Assembly (NCBI RefSeq): GCF_023072615.1
Contig: NZ_JAKNRW010000039.1
Span: 1-46,987, forward strand
From: Pseudomonas violetae
GTDB lineage: Bacteria; Pseudomonadota; Gammaproteobacteria; Pseudomonadales; Pseudomonadaceae
Direction of reading: 5' to 3'
DNA length: 46,987 nt
Shown here: one piece after another, positions 34,114 to 43,007 of the stretch
Layout of the letters: every line of letters starts with the position of its first letter
Position numbering within the stretch: the first letter of the stretch is position 1
Notes under the pieces: model-generated
What the model saw: only the letters and a program-made list of their open reading frames with translations
Database searches by the model: none
Told to the model about the DNA's origin: nothing
Translations under genes and position numbers: made by a program

Positions 34114-35064
34114 TCAGTCCAGCTCGACTGATATCAGGTACAGCGTGTCTTCAATGGTCACGGCAGGCAGCACCTGGGTGATTGCTCCGGCCTCTACTCG
34201 CGCGAATTCGCAGCTGCCCTCCCCCATCCCGTCGTTCCTCGCGGCAAACTGGACGCTTTGCGGATAGATCGGTCCTTCCTGGAAGGACATGCCGCAGGCA
34301 ATCAGGAAATCAATCTTCGAGCCGATGGCCTCCAACTCCTGGTCTCGCTCTCCTGCTTGCACAACGGTGTAATCCAGGCACAGATTCACGCTGAACGTGA
34401 CCCCCGGAATGAGAGTATTTGAGAAGGCCGAATTAAAACTGCCCGCAGCGTTCTGCTCTGCTGCTACAGAGCTGAGCGTCTTGACTTTGATAGTCAAATC
34501 TTCAGACAACTTAAAAAACCAATACCCATCTTCACTGCTGGCATGTTCGCCAAAATCAATGCCCGACACGTGGCGCTTAGGCCACATCGACAACTCCGGA
34601 AGACCATCATTGCGAAAGTTGAAATTATTGACTGACAGCAAATAGTTGACCACATCAAAGTACGCGCCCTGCCCCTCTCCGACTTTTATCAAAGTGGCAC
34701 AACTGCCCGCCAGCAGTATTATTTTCCCGTGTGTTTCCACACGCGCCCAACTCATCAAAAGCTCCATGCATTCAGGCATCCGGTCCATGCACGCCCAGCC
34801 GAACTCCAGAAGTTCTTCTTCATTGCGTACGCTGTCCCAGGGCAGGTTCCAGAAGAACTCGGGCAGCGTGAAGAACAGGCAGGTGCGGTCTGGATAAAGC
34901 TCCTGAGCCGCCTGAGCGGCAGTATCGAGGCGATCACTGACGAACTGCATTCGCCGGCTGAGCTCCTGGCTCACATAGTCGGTCATGGACTGACCGGGCT
35001 TACGCGGCCAGGAAAATTCGGAATGGAACGTGGGTTGTTGCAAAGAAGCGATAGCTATCAACAT
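34114..35064 (-). CDS. Divergent carbon-nitrogen hydrolase (nitrilase fold) candidate
   Basis: A 316-residue protein, start ATG 35064 with GAGG 6 bases upstream. I recognise a stretched nitrilase pattern: Glu69 in FTLPEFFW, Lys163 in WPKRHVSGIDFG, and Cys229 in VNLCLDYTVV. These are the three catalytic residues in the right order with family-like surroundings (beta strand GKIILLAGSC before the Lys; IDFLIACGMSF after the Cys). Spacing is longer than in typical nitrilases (Glu near 45, Lys near 115, Cys near 150). No signal peptide. Base use is less GC-biased than neighbours and the upstream DNA is AT-rich, which suggests transfer. Substrate unknown; it could be an amidase of a natural-product type. 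Confidence 0.6.
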   Translation of the reverse strand: MLIAIASLQQPTFHSEFSWPRKPGQSMTDYVSQELSRRMQFVSDRLDTAAQAAQELYPDRTCLFFTLPEFFWNLPWDSVRNEEELLEFGWACMDRMPECMELLMSWARVETHGKIILLAGSCATLIKVGEGQGAYFDVVNYLLSVNNFNFRNDGLPELSMWPKRHVSGIDFGEHASSEDGYWFFKLSEDLTIKVKTLSSVAAEQNAAGSFNSAFSNTLIPGVTFSVNLCLDYTVVQAGERDQELEAIGSKIDFLIACGMSFQEGPIYPQSVQFAARNDGMGEGSCEFARVEAGAITQVLPAVTIEDTLYLISVELD

Positions 35065-35295
35065 CAAATACCTCACCTAATTATATTATGTTATTCATCT
35101 CCTTCTGACGAAAAATAAAACAACTCAATCAATTCACACTTGAAAAAGACAAGACTTCGGCACAATCGAAATATTTTATTAGTCGCAAAACAAGAAGAGC
35201 CCGAGAAAGCGTACTTATACACTTGCCCGAGCTCAACTACATTTTCGACTTGATGTAATAACGCATGTGTAGCGTCAGTTACTTAACTTATTGAA
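35065..35295. other. AT-rich intergenic stretch
   Basis: About 230 bases clearly richer in A and T than the rest of the window. It is upstream of the nitrilase-like gene on the minus strand and downstream of the DUF2058 gene's stop. There are two direct copies of GCCCGAG (near 35198 and 35225). No ORF, tRNA or convincing terminator is seen. It fits acquired DNA or a promoter island. Confidence 0.45.
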
Positions 35296-35838
35296 TTACC
35301 ACATCAGATCATCAGGAATTTGATAGGCCGCGTACGGATCGTCTTCAGCCGCCGCTTCTTCGGTCTGCACGTTCATCTGCACGATACGCTGCGGATCGCG
35401 CTCCTGGATCTTCAGGGCCGCTTCACGGGGAATCACCTCGTAGCCGCCGGCATGGTGCACGATGGCCAATGAGCCGTTGCTGAGTTTGTTGCGCATCAGG
35501 GTGTTGACGCACAGCCGCTTGACCTTCTTGTCGTCGACGAAATTGTAGTAGTCCTCGGTCGTCAACTTCGGCAGGCGCGAGGCTTCGATCAGTTGCTTGA
35601 CCTGGGCGGCACGCGCCTTGGCTTCGGCTTTTTCCTGCTGCAGGCGATTCAGCTCCTGGTCGCGCTTGACCTTTTCGGCCTTGGCTTCCTGAGCCGCCCG
35701 TTGCTGCGAGTCGTCCAGTTCGATCTGGCCTTTATGGGCCAGGCGTTGCTGCTTCTGCTTTTCTTTGCCGACCTGTTTGGCCTGCTTCTGGTTGACCAGC
35801 CCTGCTTTGAGCAACTGGTCGCGAAGGGAAATGCTCAT
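35296..35838 (-). CDS. DUF2058 protein (YaiL-like)
   Basis: A 180-residue protein. It has a basic N-terminal MSISLRDQLLKAGLVNQKQAK, then a highly charged Lys/Gln/Glu-rich helix at about 20-80 with coiled-coil character, and a compact C-terminal domain (YYNFVDDKKVKRLCVNTLM; LAIVHHAGGYEVIPREAA). It matches DUF2058/YaiL, reported as nucleoprotein-like with nucleic-acid binding suggested. It lies 28 bases downstream of mazG on the same strand and may be co-transcribed. Confidence 0.9.
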   Translation of the reverse strand: MSISLRDQLLKAGLVNQKQAKQVGKEKQKQQRLAHKGQIELDDSQQRAAQEAKAEKVKRDQELNRLQQEKAEAKARAAQVKQLIEASRLPKLTTEDYYNFVDDKKVKRLCVNTLMRNKLSNGSLAIVHHAGGYEVIPREAALKIQERDPQRIVQMNVQTEEAAAEDDPYAAYQIPDDLMW

Positions 35839-35866
35839 GGTGCTTAGTACTCACTTAGGCAACTGC

Positions 35867-36700
35867 TCAACCGCAGTTGGGCAAATTCTTTTCCTGGCGT
35901 TTGGCTTCGCCCCACAAGGCGTCCAACTCTTCGAGGGTGCAATCTTCCATGGGACGGTGGGTGTCGCGCAATGCCTGTTCGATAAATCGGAAGCGTCGTT
36001 CGAATTTGCCGTTGGCACCGCGCAGCGCGGTTTCCGGATCGACCTTGAGATGACGCGCCAGATTGACTACGGAAAACAGCAGGTCACCCACCTCATCGGC
36101 TACCGCAGAAGGATCGTTGTCGGCCATGGCCTGGAGCACTTCATCCAGTTCTTCGCGAACCTTGTCCAGTACCGGTAATGCGTCCGGCCAGTCGAAACCG
36201 ACCTGGGCTGCGCGTTTCTGCAATTTTGCCGAACGGGACAGCGCCGGCAACGCGGCGGGCACGTCATCGAGCAATGACAGCTGCTGCGGCGTCGTGGACT
36301 TCTCGGCTCGCTCTTCAGCCTTGATCTCTTCCCAGCGCTGCTTGACCTGCTCCTCGCTCAAGCGCGGGACATCCAGCGGCGCATACAGATCTGCGGTAGG
36401 AAACACGTGGGGATGACGGCGGATCAGCTTGCGGGTGATGCTGTCGATGACGCCTGCGAATTCAAAGCGCCCTTCTTCCCGTGCCAGCTGGCTGTAGTAA
36501 ACCACCTGGAACAGCAAATCTCCCAGCTCACCCTGCAAGTGATCAAAATCACCCTGCTCGATGGCATCGGCCACTTCGTAGGCTTCTTCGAGGGTGTGCG
36601 GGACGATGCTGGCATAGGTTTGCCTGATGTCCCAGGGGCAACCAAATTGCGGGTCACGCAGACGGTTCATCAGGTGCAGCAAATCTTCAAGTGAATACAT
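35867..36700 (-). CDS. mazG: Nucleoside triphosphate pyrophosphohydrolase
   Basis: A 277-residue two-domain MazG. The first domain carries the metal motif EEAYEVADAIEQGDFDHLQGELGDLL, and the second the repeat DEVLQAMADNDPSAVADEVGDLLF. Full MazG hydrolyses NTPs to NMP and PPi and lowers ppGpp-linked stress effects in E. coli. ATG 36700 is the likely start; a TTG 3 bases earlier is possible. It lies next to relA, separated by a REPIN, as in other pseudomonads. Confidence 0.96.
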   Translation of the reverse strand: MYSLEDLLHLMNRLRDPQFGCPWDIRQTYASIVPHTLEEAYEVADAIEQGDFDHLQGELGDLLFQVVYYSQLAREEGRFEFAGVIDSITRKLIRRHPHVFPTADLYAPLDVPRLSEEQVKQRWEEIKAEERAEKSTTPQQLSLLDDVPAALPALSRSAKLQKRAAQVGFDWPDALPVLDKVREELDEVLQAMADNDPSAVADEVGDLLFSVVNLARHLKVDPETALRGANGKFERRFRFIEQALRDTHRPMEDCTLEELDALWGEAKRQEKNLPNCG

Positions 36701-36723
36701 CAATCAATCTCTATCCGCTCTTT

Positions 36724-36823
36724 GTAGGAGCGAGCTTGCTCGCGAGGAACCTGAGAGCGACGTGTTCATCCAGACAGCACGCGTTATCGTTGACGTCCAT
36801 CGCGAGCAAGCTCGCTCCCACAG
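36724..36823. repeat. REPIN between relA and mazG
   Basis: GTAGGAGCGAGCTTGCTCGCG at the left and CGCGAGCAAGCTCGCTCCCA at the right face each other with about 55 bases between, including the dyad GCGACGTGTT/GTTGACGTC. This is the cleanest REPIN in the window. It lies inside a run of minus-strand genes. Confidence 0.93.
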
Positions 36824-36843
36824 TAAAGAGTCAAGTCCCCATG

Positions 36844-39087
36844 TCAGGGCGTACGGTTACGCCGGGTTTCGATGATGTTCGGCAACTGGGAAATCCGCCC
36901 CAGCAACCGACCCAATGCATCCAGCCCCGGAATCTCGATGGTCAGGGACATCAGCGCCGTGTTGTCCTCCTTGTTCGAGCGGGTGTTGACCGCCAGCACG
37001 TTGATCCGCTCGTTGAGCAGCACCTGGGACACGTCACGCAGCAAACCGGAACGGTCGTAGGCACGAATGATAATATCCACCGGATAGGTAAGCACCGGCA
37101 CCGGGCCCCAGCTGACCTGGATGATACGCTCAGGCTCGCGCCCGCTCAGTTGCAGCACCGAGGCACAATCCTGGCGGTGAATGCTCACACCGCGGCCCTG
37201 GGTGATGTAACCGACAATGGCATCGCCCGGCAACGGCTGGCAGCATCCGGCCATCTGGGTCATGAGGTTGCCGACGCCCTGGATCTGGATGTCGCCACGC
37301 TTGCCTGGCTTGTAACCAGTGGCTTTGCGTGGAATCAGCTCCAGTTGCTCATTGCCGCGCTCCGGCTCGACCAACTGCTGGGCCAGGTTGACCAACTGCG
37401 CCAGGCGCAGATCGCCAGCACCGAGGGCGGCGTACATGTCCTCGGCGGTTTTCATGTTGGCCTTGTCGGCCAGCTTGTCGAAATCCACCGCTGGCAGACC
37501 GAGACGATTGAGTTCGCGCTCGAGCAAGGTCTTGCCGGCCGCAACGTTCTGGTCGCGGGCCTGCAATTTGAACCAGTGAACGATTTTCGCCCGAGCCCGC
37601 GAGGTGGTCACGTAACCCAGGTTCGGGTTCAGCCAGTCGCGGCTCGGCGTGCCGTGCTTGCTGGTGATGATCTCGACCTGTTCGCCGGTCTGCAGGCTGT
37701 AGTTGAGCGGCACGATGCGCCCGTTGATCTTGGCACCACGGCAGTTGTGGCCGATCTCGGTGTGAACCCGATATGCGAAGTCCAGCGGCGTCGCGCCCTT
37801 GGGCAAGTCGATGGCGTGACCGTCGGGGGTAAAGATGTAGACCCGATCCGGTTCGATATCGACGCGCAGCTGTTCCGCGAGCCCGCCAATGTCACCCAGC
37901 TCTTCATGCCATTCGAGCACCTGACGCAGCCAGGAGATTTTCTCTTCGTAGTGGTTGGAGCCGGACTTGACGTCGGTGCCCTTGTAGCGCCAGTGGGCGC
38001 AAACCCCCAGCTCGGCTTCCTCGTGCATGGCATGAGTGCGGATCTGCACTTCCAGCACCTTGCCCTCGGGACCGATCACTGCGGTGTGCAGCGAGCGGTA
38101 GCCGTTCTCCTTGGGGTTGGCGATGTAGTCGTCGAACTCTTTCGGGATGTGCCGCCACAGGGTGTGGACGATGCCCAGCGCGGTGTAGCAGTCGCGCATT
38201 TCCGGCACCAGCACTCGAACCGCACGCACGTCGTAGATCTGGCTGAACTCCAGGCCTTTGCGCTGCATTTTGCGCCAGATCGAATAGATGTGTTTGGCCC
38301 GGCCGCTGATGTCGGCATCGACACCCGTCGCCTGCAGCTCGACCTTCAGTTGGCTCATCACATCGGCAATGAACCGCTCGCGATCCAGCCGGCGCTCGTG
38401 CAGCAACTTGGCGATCTGCTTGTATTGATCCGGCTCCAGGTAACGGAAGGACAAGTCCTCCAGCTCCCACTTGATATGGCCGATGCCCAGACGGTGAGCC
38501 AACGGCGCGTAGATGTCGAACACCTCGCGGGCGACCCGGTTGCGCTTCTCGTCGTCGGCTGTTTTCACCGCACGGATCGCGCAGGTGCGTTCGGCCAGCT
38601 TGATCAGCGCCACACGGACGTCGTCAACCATCGCCACCAACATTTTGCGCAGGTTTTCAACCTGGCCCTGAGTGCCCAACACCAGGGACTGACGCGGGCT
38701 TAGGCTGGCGCTGATCGCCGCCATGCGCAGCACGCCGTCGATCAGTTTGGCGACCACCGGACCGAAGCGCTGGCTGACCGCCGGCAGCTCGATCTGGCCT
38801 TCGCGCACGCCGCGGTACAGGATCGCCGCCACCAGCGAATCCTGATCGAGCTTGAGGTCGGCGAGAATCTCGGCGATCTCAAGGCCGGTGCGGAAACTCG
38901 AAGTCCCTTCGGACCACAGGTTCTTTGCCGCATTGGCCTGTTGTTCAGAGGTGCGGGCGAACTCGCACGCCTCCTTCAAGGCTTCGCGATCCAGTGCCAG
39001 ATCGACACTGACCGCATGATCGAGCCAAGCCTCGAGATTGATACTGCCGTCGGTGTTGATCGGCTGGTGTGCTCTCACCTGTACCAT
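36844..39087 (-). CDS. relA: (p)ppGpp synthetase RelA
   Basis: A 747-residue long RSH protein. The N-terminal hydrolase-like domain has lost the HD motif (LVAAILYRGVREGQIE where HD is expected), so hydrolase activity should be absent, as in true RelA. The synthetase domain has RDCYTALGIVHTLWRHIP and KENGYRSLHTAV. TGS follows (VYIFTPDGHAIDLPKGATPLDFAYR), and an ACT/RRM domain ends the chain. It makes ppGpp on stalled ribosomes. It is 75 bases downstream of rlmD. Confidence 0.98.
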   Translation of the reverse strand: MVQVRAHQPINTDGSINLEAWLDHAVSVDLALDREALKEACEFARTSEQQANAAKNLWSEGTSSFRTGLEIAEILADLKLDQDSLVAAILYRGVREGQIELPAVSQRFGPVVAKLIDGVLRMAAISASLSPRQSLVLGTQGQVENLRKMLVAMVDDVRVALIKLAERTCAIRAVKTADDEKRNRVAREVFDIYAPLAHRLGIGHIKWELEDLSFRYLEPDQYKQIAKLLHERRLDRERFIADVMSQLKVELQATGVDADISGRAKHIYSIWRKMQRKGLEFSQIYDVRAVRVLVPEMRDCYTALGIVHTLWRHIPKEFDDYIANPKENGYRSLHTAVIGPEGKVLEVQIRTHAMHEEAELGVCAHWRYKGTDVKSGSNHYEEKISWLRQVLEWHEELGDIGGLAEQLRVDIEPDRVYIFTPDGHAIDLPKGATPLDFAYRVHTEIGHNCRGAKINGRIVPLNYSLQTGEQVEIITSKHGTPSRDWLNPNLGYVTTSRARAKIVHWFKLQARDQNVAAGKTLLERELNRLGLPAVDFDKLADKANMKTAEDMYAALGAGDLRLAQLVNLAQQLVEPERGNEQLELIPRKATGYKPGKRGDIQIQGVGNLMTQMAGCCQPLPGDAIVGYITQGRGVSIHRQDCASVLQLSGREPERIIQVSWGPVPVLTYPVDIIIRAYDRSGLLRDVSQVLLNERINVLAVNTRSNKEDNTALMSLTIEIPGLDALGRLLGRISQLPNIIETRRNRTP

Positions 39088-39161
39088 CTTGCTTACCTTC
39101 CCTACGACGCAGATTCAATGCGTCAAATCGCTGACCTTTATTGCCGGAGGCGCTCGTGGGG

Positions 39162-40562
39162 CTAATTCGAGCGCTGTGCGGGCGGGTCAGTCGGACCAGG
39201 CGAGCCGTCCTGGCTCGCTTCAAATAACGCCATGGCCTCGACATGTGCCGTCTGAGGAAACATATCGAGAATCCCGGCACGTTTTAACCGGTAGCCCTGC
39301 TTGATCAATTCGACCGTGTCGCGCGCCAGGGTTGCCGGGTTGCACGACACATACACCAATCGCTCGGCGCCCAGCGCCTTGAGCTTGCGCACGACCTCAT
39401 AGGCACCGTCACGCGGTGGGTCCAAGAGTACCGCACAAAAGCCTTCGGCTGCCCACTCGGCATCGGTCAAAGGCTGGGATAAATCGGCCTGAAAAAAATG
39501 AGTGTTATGCAGATTATTACAAGCTGCGTTGGCGGCTGCACGCTCGACCATGGCCTGCACGCCCTCCACCGCCACCACTTCGCGTACGACCTTGGCCAAT
39601 GGCAGGGCAAAGTTACCCAAGCCACAGAACAGATCCAGTACCCGATCATCCGGCTGCGGGTTCAGCCAATCCAGCGCCTGGGCGACCATGGCCTCATTGA
39701 CGCCGGCATTGACCTGGACGAAATCGCCGGGCCGGTAGGCCAGGTCCAGATCCCAGCGCTCCAACCGATACCCCAGGGACTGATCGGCATCGACCGGTTG
39801 CGGTTCGCCTTCACCCTGCAGCCACAGTTGGGCGTCATGGAAAGCGCAGAATTCCTTCAGAATGGTCAGGTCAGTCTCGGACAATGGCGCCATGTGCCGC
39901 AGCAACACCGCCAGGGAAGACCCGCTGAACAGTTCCACATGCCCCAGCGCCTGAGGTTTGCTCAAGCGCCCCAGCATTTGCGGCAAACGCGTCATGATCG
40001 GCTGCAAGGGCTGTACCAGCACCGGACATTCGCTGATTGCAACGATGTCCTGACTGCCGGCTGCACGGAAACCGACTTCGAGTTTCTTCGCTTTCATGTC
40101 CCAACGCACCGCCACTCGGGCGCGACGGCGGTAACCGAATTCCGGACCGCTCAACGGCGCTGCCCACTCCTGAGGTTCGACACCGGCGACCTTGGATAAT
40201 TGCTCGGCGAGCATGCGCTGTTTCAGTGCAAGCTGTTCGCCATGGGGCAGATGCTGCAAGCTGCAGCCACCGCAGCGACTGAAGTGCGGGCAAGGTGCCG
40301 GACGGCGCAGTTCACTGGCCTGGAACACGCGCTCGGTTCGCGCCTCCACCACCTTGGCGTGAGTACCCAGTACTCTCGCTTCAACTTCTTCACCTGCCAA
40401 AGCACCCAGAACAAACCAGGTGCGACCTTCGAAAAAAGCGATGCCGCGGCCGTCATTCGCCAGGCGCTCGATGGTCAGGCGCTGTTTCTTGCCGGTCGGG
40501 ATCTGGGGTGCCTTGCTGCCGCCAGTCGGCTGGAAGCGCAGGCCTCTCTCGTGCTTGGCCAT
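39162..40562 (-). CDS. rlmD: 23S rRNA (uracil1939-C5)-methyltransferase
   Basis: A 466-residue enzyme of the TrmA/RumA family. The TRAM domain covers about 22-80. The 4Fe-4S ligands are Cys91, Cys97 and Cys100 in CPHFSRCGGC plus Cys179. The SAM motif is LDLFCGLGNFALPLA, and the catalytic Cys is in YVSCNPATLARD. It methylates U1939 of 23S rRNA. The start codon shares a base with the stop of cysM, so the genes are coupled. The order relA-rlmD-cysM is conserved. Confidence 0.97.
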   Translation of the reverse strand: MAKHERGLRFQPTGGSKAPQIPTGKKQRLTIERLANDGRGIAFFEGRTWFVLGALAGEEVEARVLGTHAKVVEARTERVFQASELRRPAPCPHFSRCGGCSLQHLPHGEQLALKQRMLAEQLSKVAGVEPQEWAAPLSGPEFGYRRRARVAVRWDMKAKKLEVGFRAAGSQDIVAISECPVLVQPLQPIMTRLPQMLGRLSKPQALGHVELFSGSSLAVLLRHMAPLSETDLTILKEFCAFHDAQLWLQGEGEPQPVDADQSLGYRLERWDLDLAYRPGDFVQVNAGVNEAMVAQALDWLNPQPDDRVLDLFCGLGNFALPLAKVVREVVAVEGVQAMVERAAANAACNNLHNTHFFQADLSQPLTDAEWAAEGFCAVLLDPPRDGAYEVVRKLKALGAERLVYVSCNPATLARDTVELIKQGYRLKRAGILDMFPQTAHVEAMALFEASQDGSPGPTDPPAQRSN

Positions 40563-41464
40563 CAGTTGGCCGCGTCGAAAATGCCGGTCGACAGGTAACG
40601 GTCGCCACGGTCGCAGATGATCGCGACGATCACCGCATTTTCAACCTCCTTGGACAGGCGCAGCATCGCTGCCACCGCACCGCCTGAGGACACGCCGCAG
40701 AAGACACCTTCTTCACGAGCCAGACGACGGGTCACGTCCTCGGCTTCGGCTTGCGCCATGTCGACGATGCGGTCCACGCGATCGGCCTGGTAGATTTTTG
40801 GCAGGTATTCCTGCGGCCAGCGGCGGATGCCCGGAATGGCCGAGCCTTCCATGGGTTGCAGGCCGACGATCTGCACACTCTCGCTCTGCTCTTTCAAGTA
40901 GCGCGAAACGCCCATGATGGTGCCGGTCGTACCCATGGAGCTGACGAAATGGGTAATGGTACCTTGGGTCTGGCGCCAGATTTCCGGGCCAGTTGTAGTG
41001 TAGTGCGCTTCAGGATTGTCACCGTTGGCGAACTGGTCCAGCACCTTGCCACGACCTTCGGCTTCCATACGCTGGGCGAGATCACGCGCGCCTTCCATGC
41101 CTTCTTCCTGGGTTACCAGAATGAGTTCGGCACCATAGGCGGTCATTGCGGCCTTGCGTTCGGCACTGGAGTTGTCCGGCATGATCAGGATCATCTTGTA
41201 ACCCTTGATTGCAGCCGCCATCGCCAGCGCAATCCCGGTGTTACCCGAAGTCGCCTCAATTAGCGTATCGCCGGACTGAATCTGCCCGCGCAATTCTGCG
41301 CGGGTGATCATCGACAACGCAGGACGATCCTTGACCGAACCCGCCGGGTTATTCCCTTCAAGCTTGAGCAAAAGGGTATTGCTGGTGGCGCCAGGCAGGC
41401 GCTGCAGACGAACCAGCGGGGTGTTGCCGACGCAATCGGCGATAGTTGGGTACTGCAATGTCAT
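40562..41464 (-). CDS. cysM: Cysteine synthase B
   Basis: A 300-residue PLP enzyme. The PLP lysine is Lys45 in NPAGSVKDRPAL, the substrate loop is EATSGNTGIALA, and the phosphate motif is in SSMGTTGTIMG. It makes cysteine from O-acetylserine and sulfide or thiosulfate. ATG 41464 with MTLQYPTIADCVGNTPLVRL is the family start; the frame extends upstream but without conservation. It is first in the run cysM-rlmD-relA. Confidence 0.97.
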   Translation of the reverse strand: MTLQYPTIADCVGNTPLVRLQRLPGATSNTLLLKLEGNNPAGSVKDRPALSMITRAELRGQIQSGDTLIEATSGNTGIALAMAAAIKGYKMILIMPDNSSAERKAAMTAYGAELILVTQEEGMEGARDLAQRMEAEGRGKVLDQFANGDNPEAHYTTTGPEIWRQTQGTITHFVSSMGTTGTIMGVSRYLKEQSESVQIVGLQPMEGSAIPGIRRWPQEYLPKIYQADRVDRIVDMAQAEAEDVTRRLAREEGVFCGVSSGGAVAAMLRLSKEVENAVIVAIICDRGDRYLSTGIFDAAN

Positions 41465-41594
41465 GGCGTATTCGCAATCCAGACTGCGGGGGCGCCCATC
41501 ATACCGGCAAACCCGCAAAGGCCATATCACGCAAAGTGCGGTGCTTATGGCTTGTGGGAATAAGGCCGCTATTCAGTTCGCCTCCACAAATCAT

Positions 41595-43007
41595 CTAGAC
41601 GACACAAATCCCTGTGGGAGCGGGCTTGCTCGCGAAGACGGCTGCGCTGACACCGCCTCCATGAGCCACCAACCGCATATTCAGGCGCAAACCAGTCCCG
41701 GTATTCTGCGCCCGGATACTCCCACCCTGGCGCTGCACCGCATTGCGCGCAATGCTCAGGCCCAGGCCGAATCCACCGTCGCCCGGGCGCGAGCCGTCGA
41801 GCCGGGTGAACGGCGAGAAGATCCGCTCCAGATCAGCTTCAGCCACACCGCCCCCCTCATCCTCCAGCCACAGATGCCAGAAGTTGCCGTCACGCCGGCC
41901 TCCCAGGGTCACTACCCCGCCCTGGGGCGAATGGCGAATGGCATTGCGCAGGACATTTTCCATCGCCTGGGCCAGGGTGTTGAGATTGCCGCGCACCCAG
42001 CATGAGGCATCCACGGTGCAGACCAACTGCCCGCTCGGCCAGCCACTCTCATAACAGGCGTTTTCCGTCAGCATCTCCCACAGCGCCTGAATCTGGATCG
42101 CTTCACCGGGCAACGGCCCGCGCTCGGTGTCGAGCCAGGCCAGTTGCAGGGTGTCCTCGACCAGCCGCTGCATGCCATCGACTTCCCGACCGATGCGCTC
42201 GCGCAATTGCGCCAGGTCCTGCTCGCTGTCGCTGGCTACCCGCAGGCGGCTCAGCGGCGTTCGCAATTCGTGGGACAGATCGCGCAGCAGCTGTTGTTGC
42301 AGGGCCACGGTGCCCTGCAACCGTTCGGACATGTGATCGAACGCGCGACCCAGCTCACCCAGTTCATCCTGGCGGTTGGTGGTGCGGCTCGACAGGCGCA
42401 CGCCCAGTTGGTCGGCCCGCCAGGCGTTGGCCTGTTCACGCAGATTGTTCAGCGGCACGACCAGCAGGCGATACAGCCCGACGCACAGCAGCAGGGTGAA
42501 GAGCCCGGGAATCAGGCCATTGGTGATGATGCGCCAGAACAGCCGATATTGCCCGGGCACAAAACGCTGGGGCAGCTCGATCACCAGGCTGCCGGCGGAC
42601 GAGTCGCCAGGAAAGGGCACTCGCAGCCACGGCAGGCCTTTCTTGTGGATGGGCCAGTCGAGGCCGCGCAGAAAGGTCAGGTGCTGGACCTCCTTGTCTG
42701 TCAGCTCCTGGCTGCTCAATGACTGCAGGTCGCCACTGATGACGCCGACCCAGCCCGCCTCACGCTGGCGCATGCCCTGCAGCCAGCTGTCGACGCCGGA
42801 CTGCTGGTCCTGCTGCCAGGCGCGCTCGGCCTCGGCGGCGTAGCGCGACAAGGTGCCCCGGGCTTCATCGGAGAGAAACTGATTGCGCTCTTCCATGTAG
42901 CGGCCCCAAGACCAGCTCAGCCAGATCATCAGCAGGCAGAACGCTACCAGCAGGAAGGCCAGCTTCCAGAACAGCGAATGCCGCCCCGGCAGGTCAGAAC
43001 ACTTCAT
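41595..43007 (-). CDS. Sensor histidine kinase (PirS-like) with REP-derived C-terminus
   Basis: A 470-residue kinase. TM1 is at about 14-32, a periplasmic domain at 33-160, TM2 at 161-182, HAMP at about 183-235, HisKA with His246 in LRDLSHELRTPLSR, and HATPase with Asn355 in MENVLRNAIRHS and FGLGLSIARN. The last 14 residues (VFASKPAPTGICVV) are read through a REP element and are not family sequence. ATG 43007 is preferred; GTG 43016 is possible. Partner of the response regulator just upstream. The place between cysM and gacS corresponds to P. aeruginosa PirS, whose system controls a ferric enterobactin receptor; that receptor gene is not here. Confidence 0.9.
   Translation of the reverse strand: MKCSDLPGRHSLFWKLAFLLVAFCLLMIWLSWSWGRYMEERNQFLSDEARGTLSRYAAEAERAWQQDQQSGVDSWLQGMRQREAGWVGVISGDLQSLSSQELTDKEVQHLTFLRGLDWPIHKKGLPWLRVPFPGDSSAGSLVIELPQRFVPGQYRLFWRIITNGLIPGLFTLLLCVGLYRLLVVPLNNLREQANAWRADQLGVRLSSRTTNRQDELGELGRAFDHMSERLQGTVALQQQLLRDLSHELRTPLSRLRVASDSEQDLAQLRERIGREVDGMQRLVEDTLQLAWLDTERGPLPGEAIQIQALWEMLTENACYESGWPSGQLVCTVDASCWVRGNLNTLAQAMENVLRNAIRHSPQGGVVTLGGRRDGNFWHLWLEDEGGGVAEADLERIFSPFTRLDGSRPGDGGFGLGLSIARNAVQRQGGSIRAQNTGTGLRLNMRLVAHGGGVSAAVFASKPAPTGICVV
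41613..41639. repeat. Single REP element inside the kinase reading frame
   Basis: CTGTGGGAGCGGGCTTGCTCGCGA is a full REP without an inverted partner. It lies within the last 45 bases of the kinase gene and is translated (FASKPAPTG). Confidence 0.88.

Noticed and set aside
36691..38703. A 670-codon open frame antisense to relA.
   Set aside because: It is the mirror of RelA, rich in Gln, His and Val with no motif, and lacks a ribosome site.
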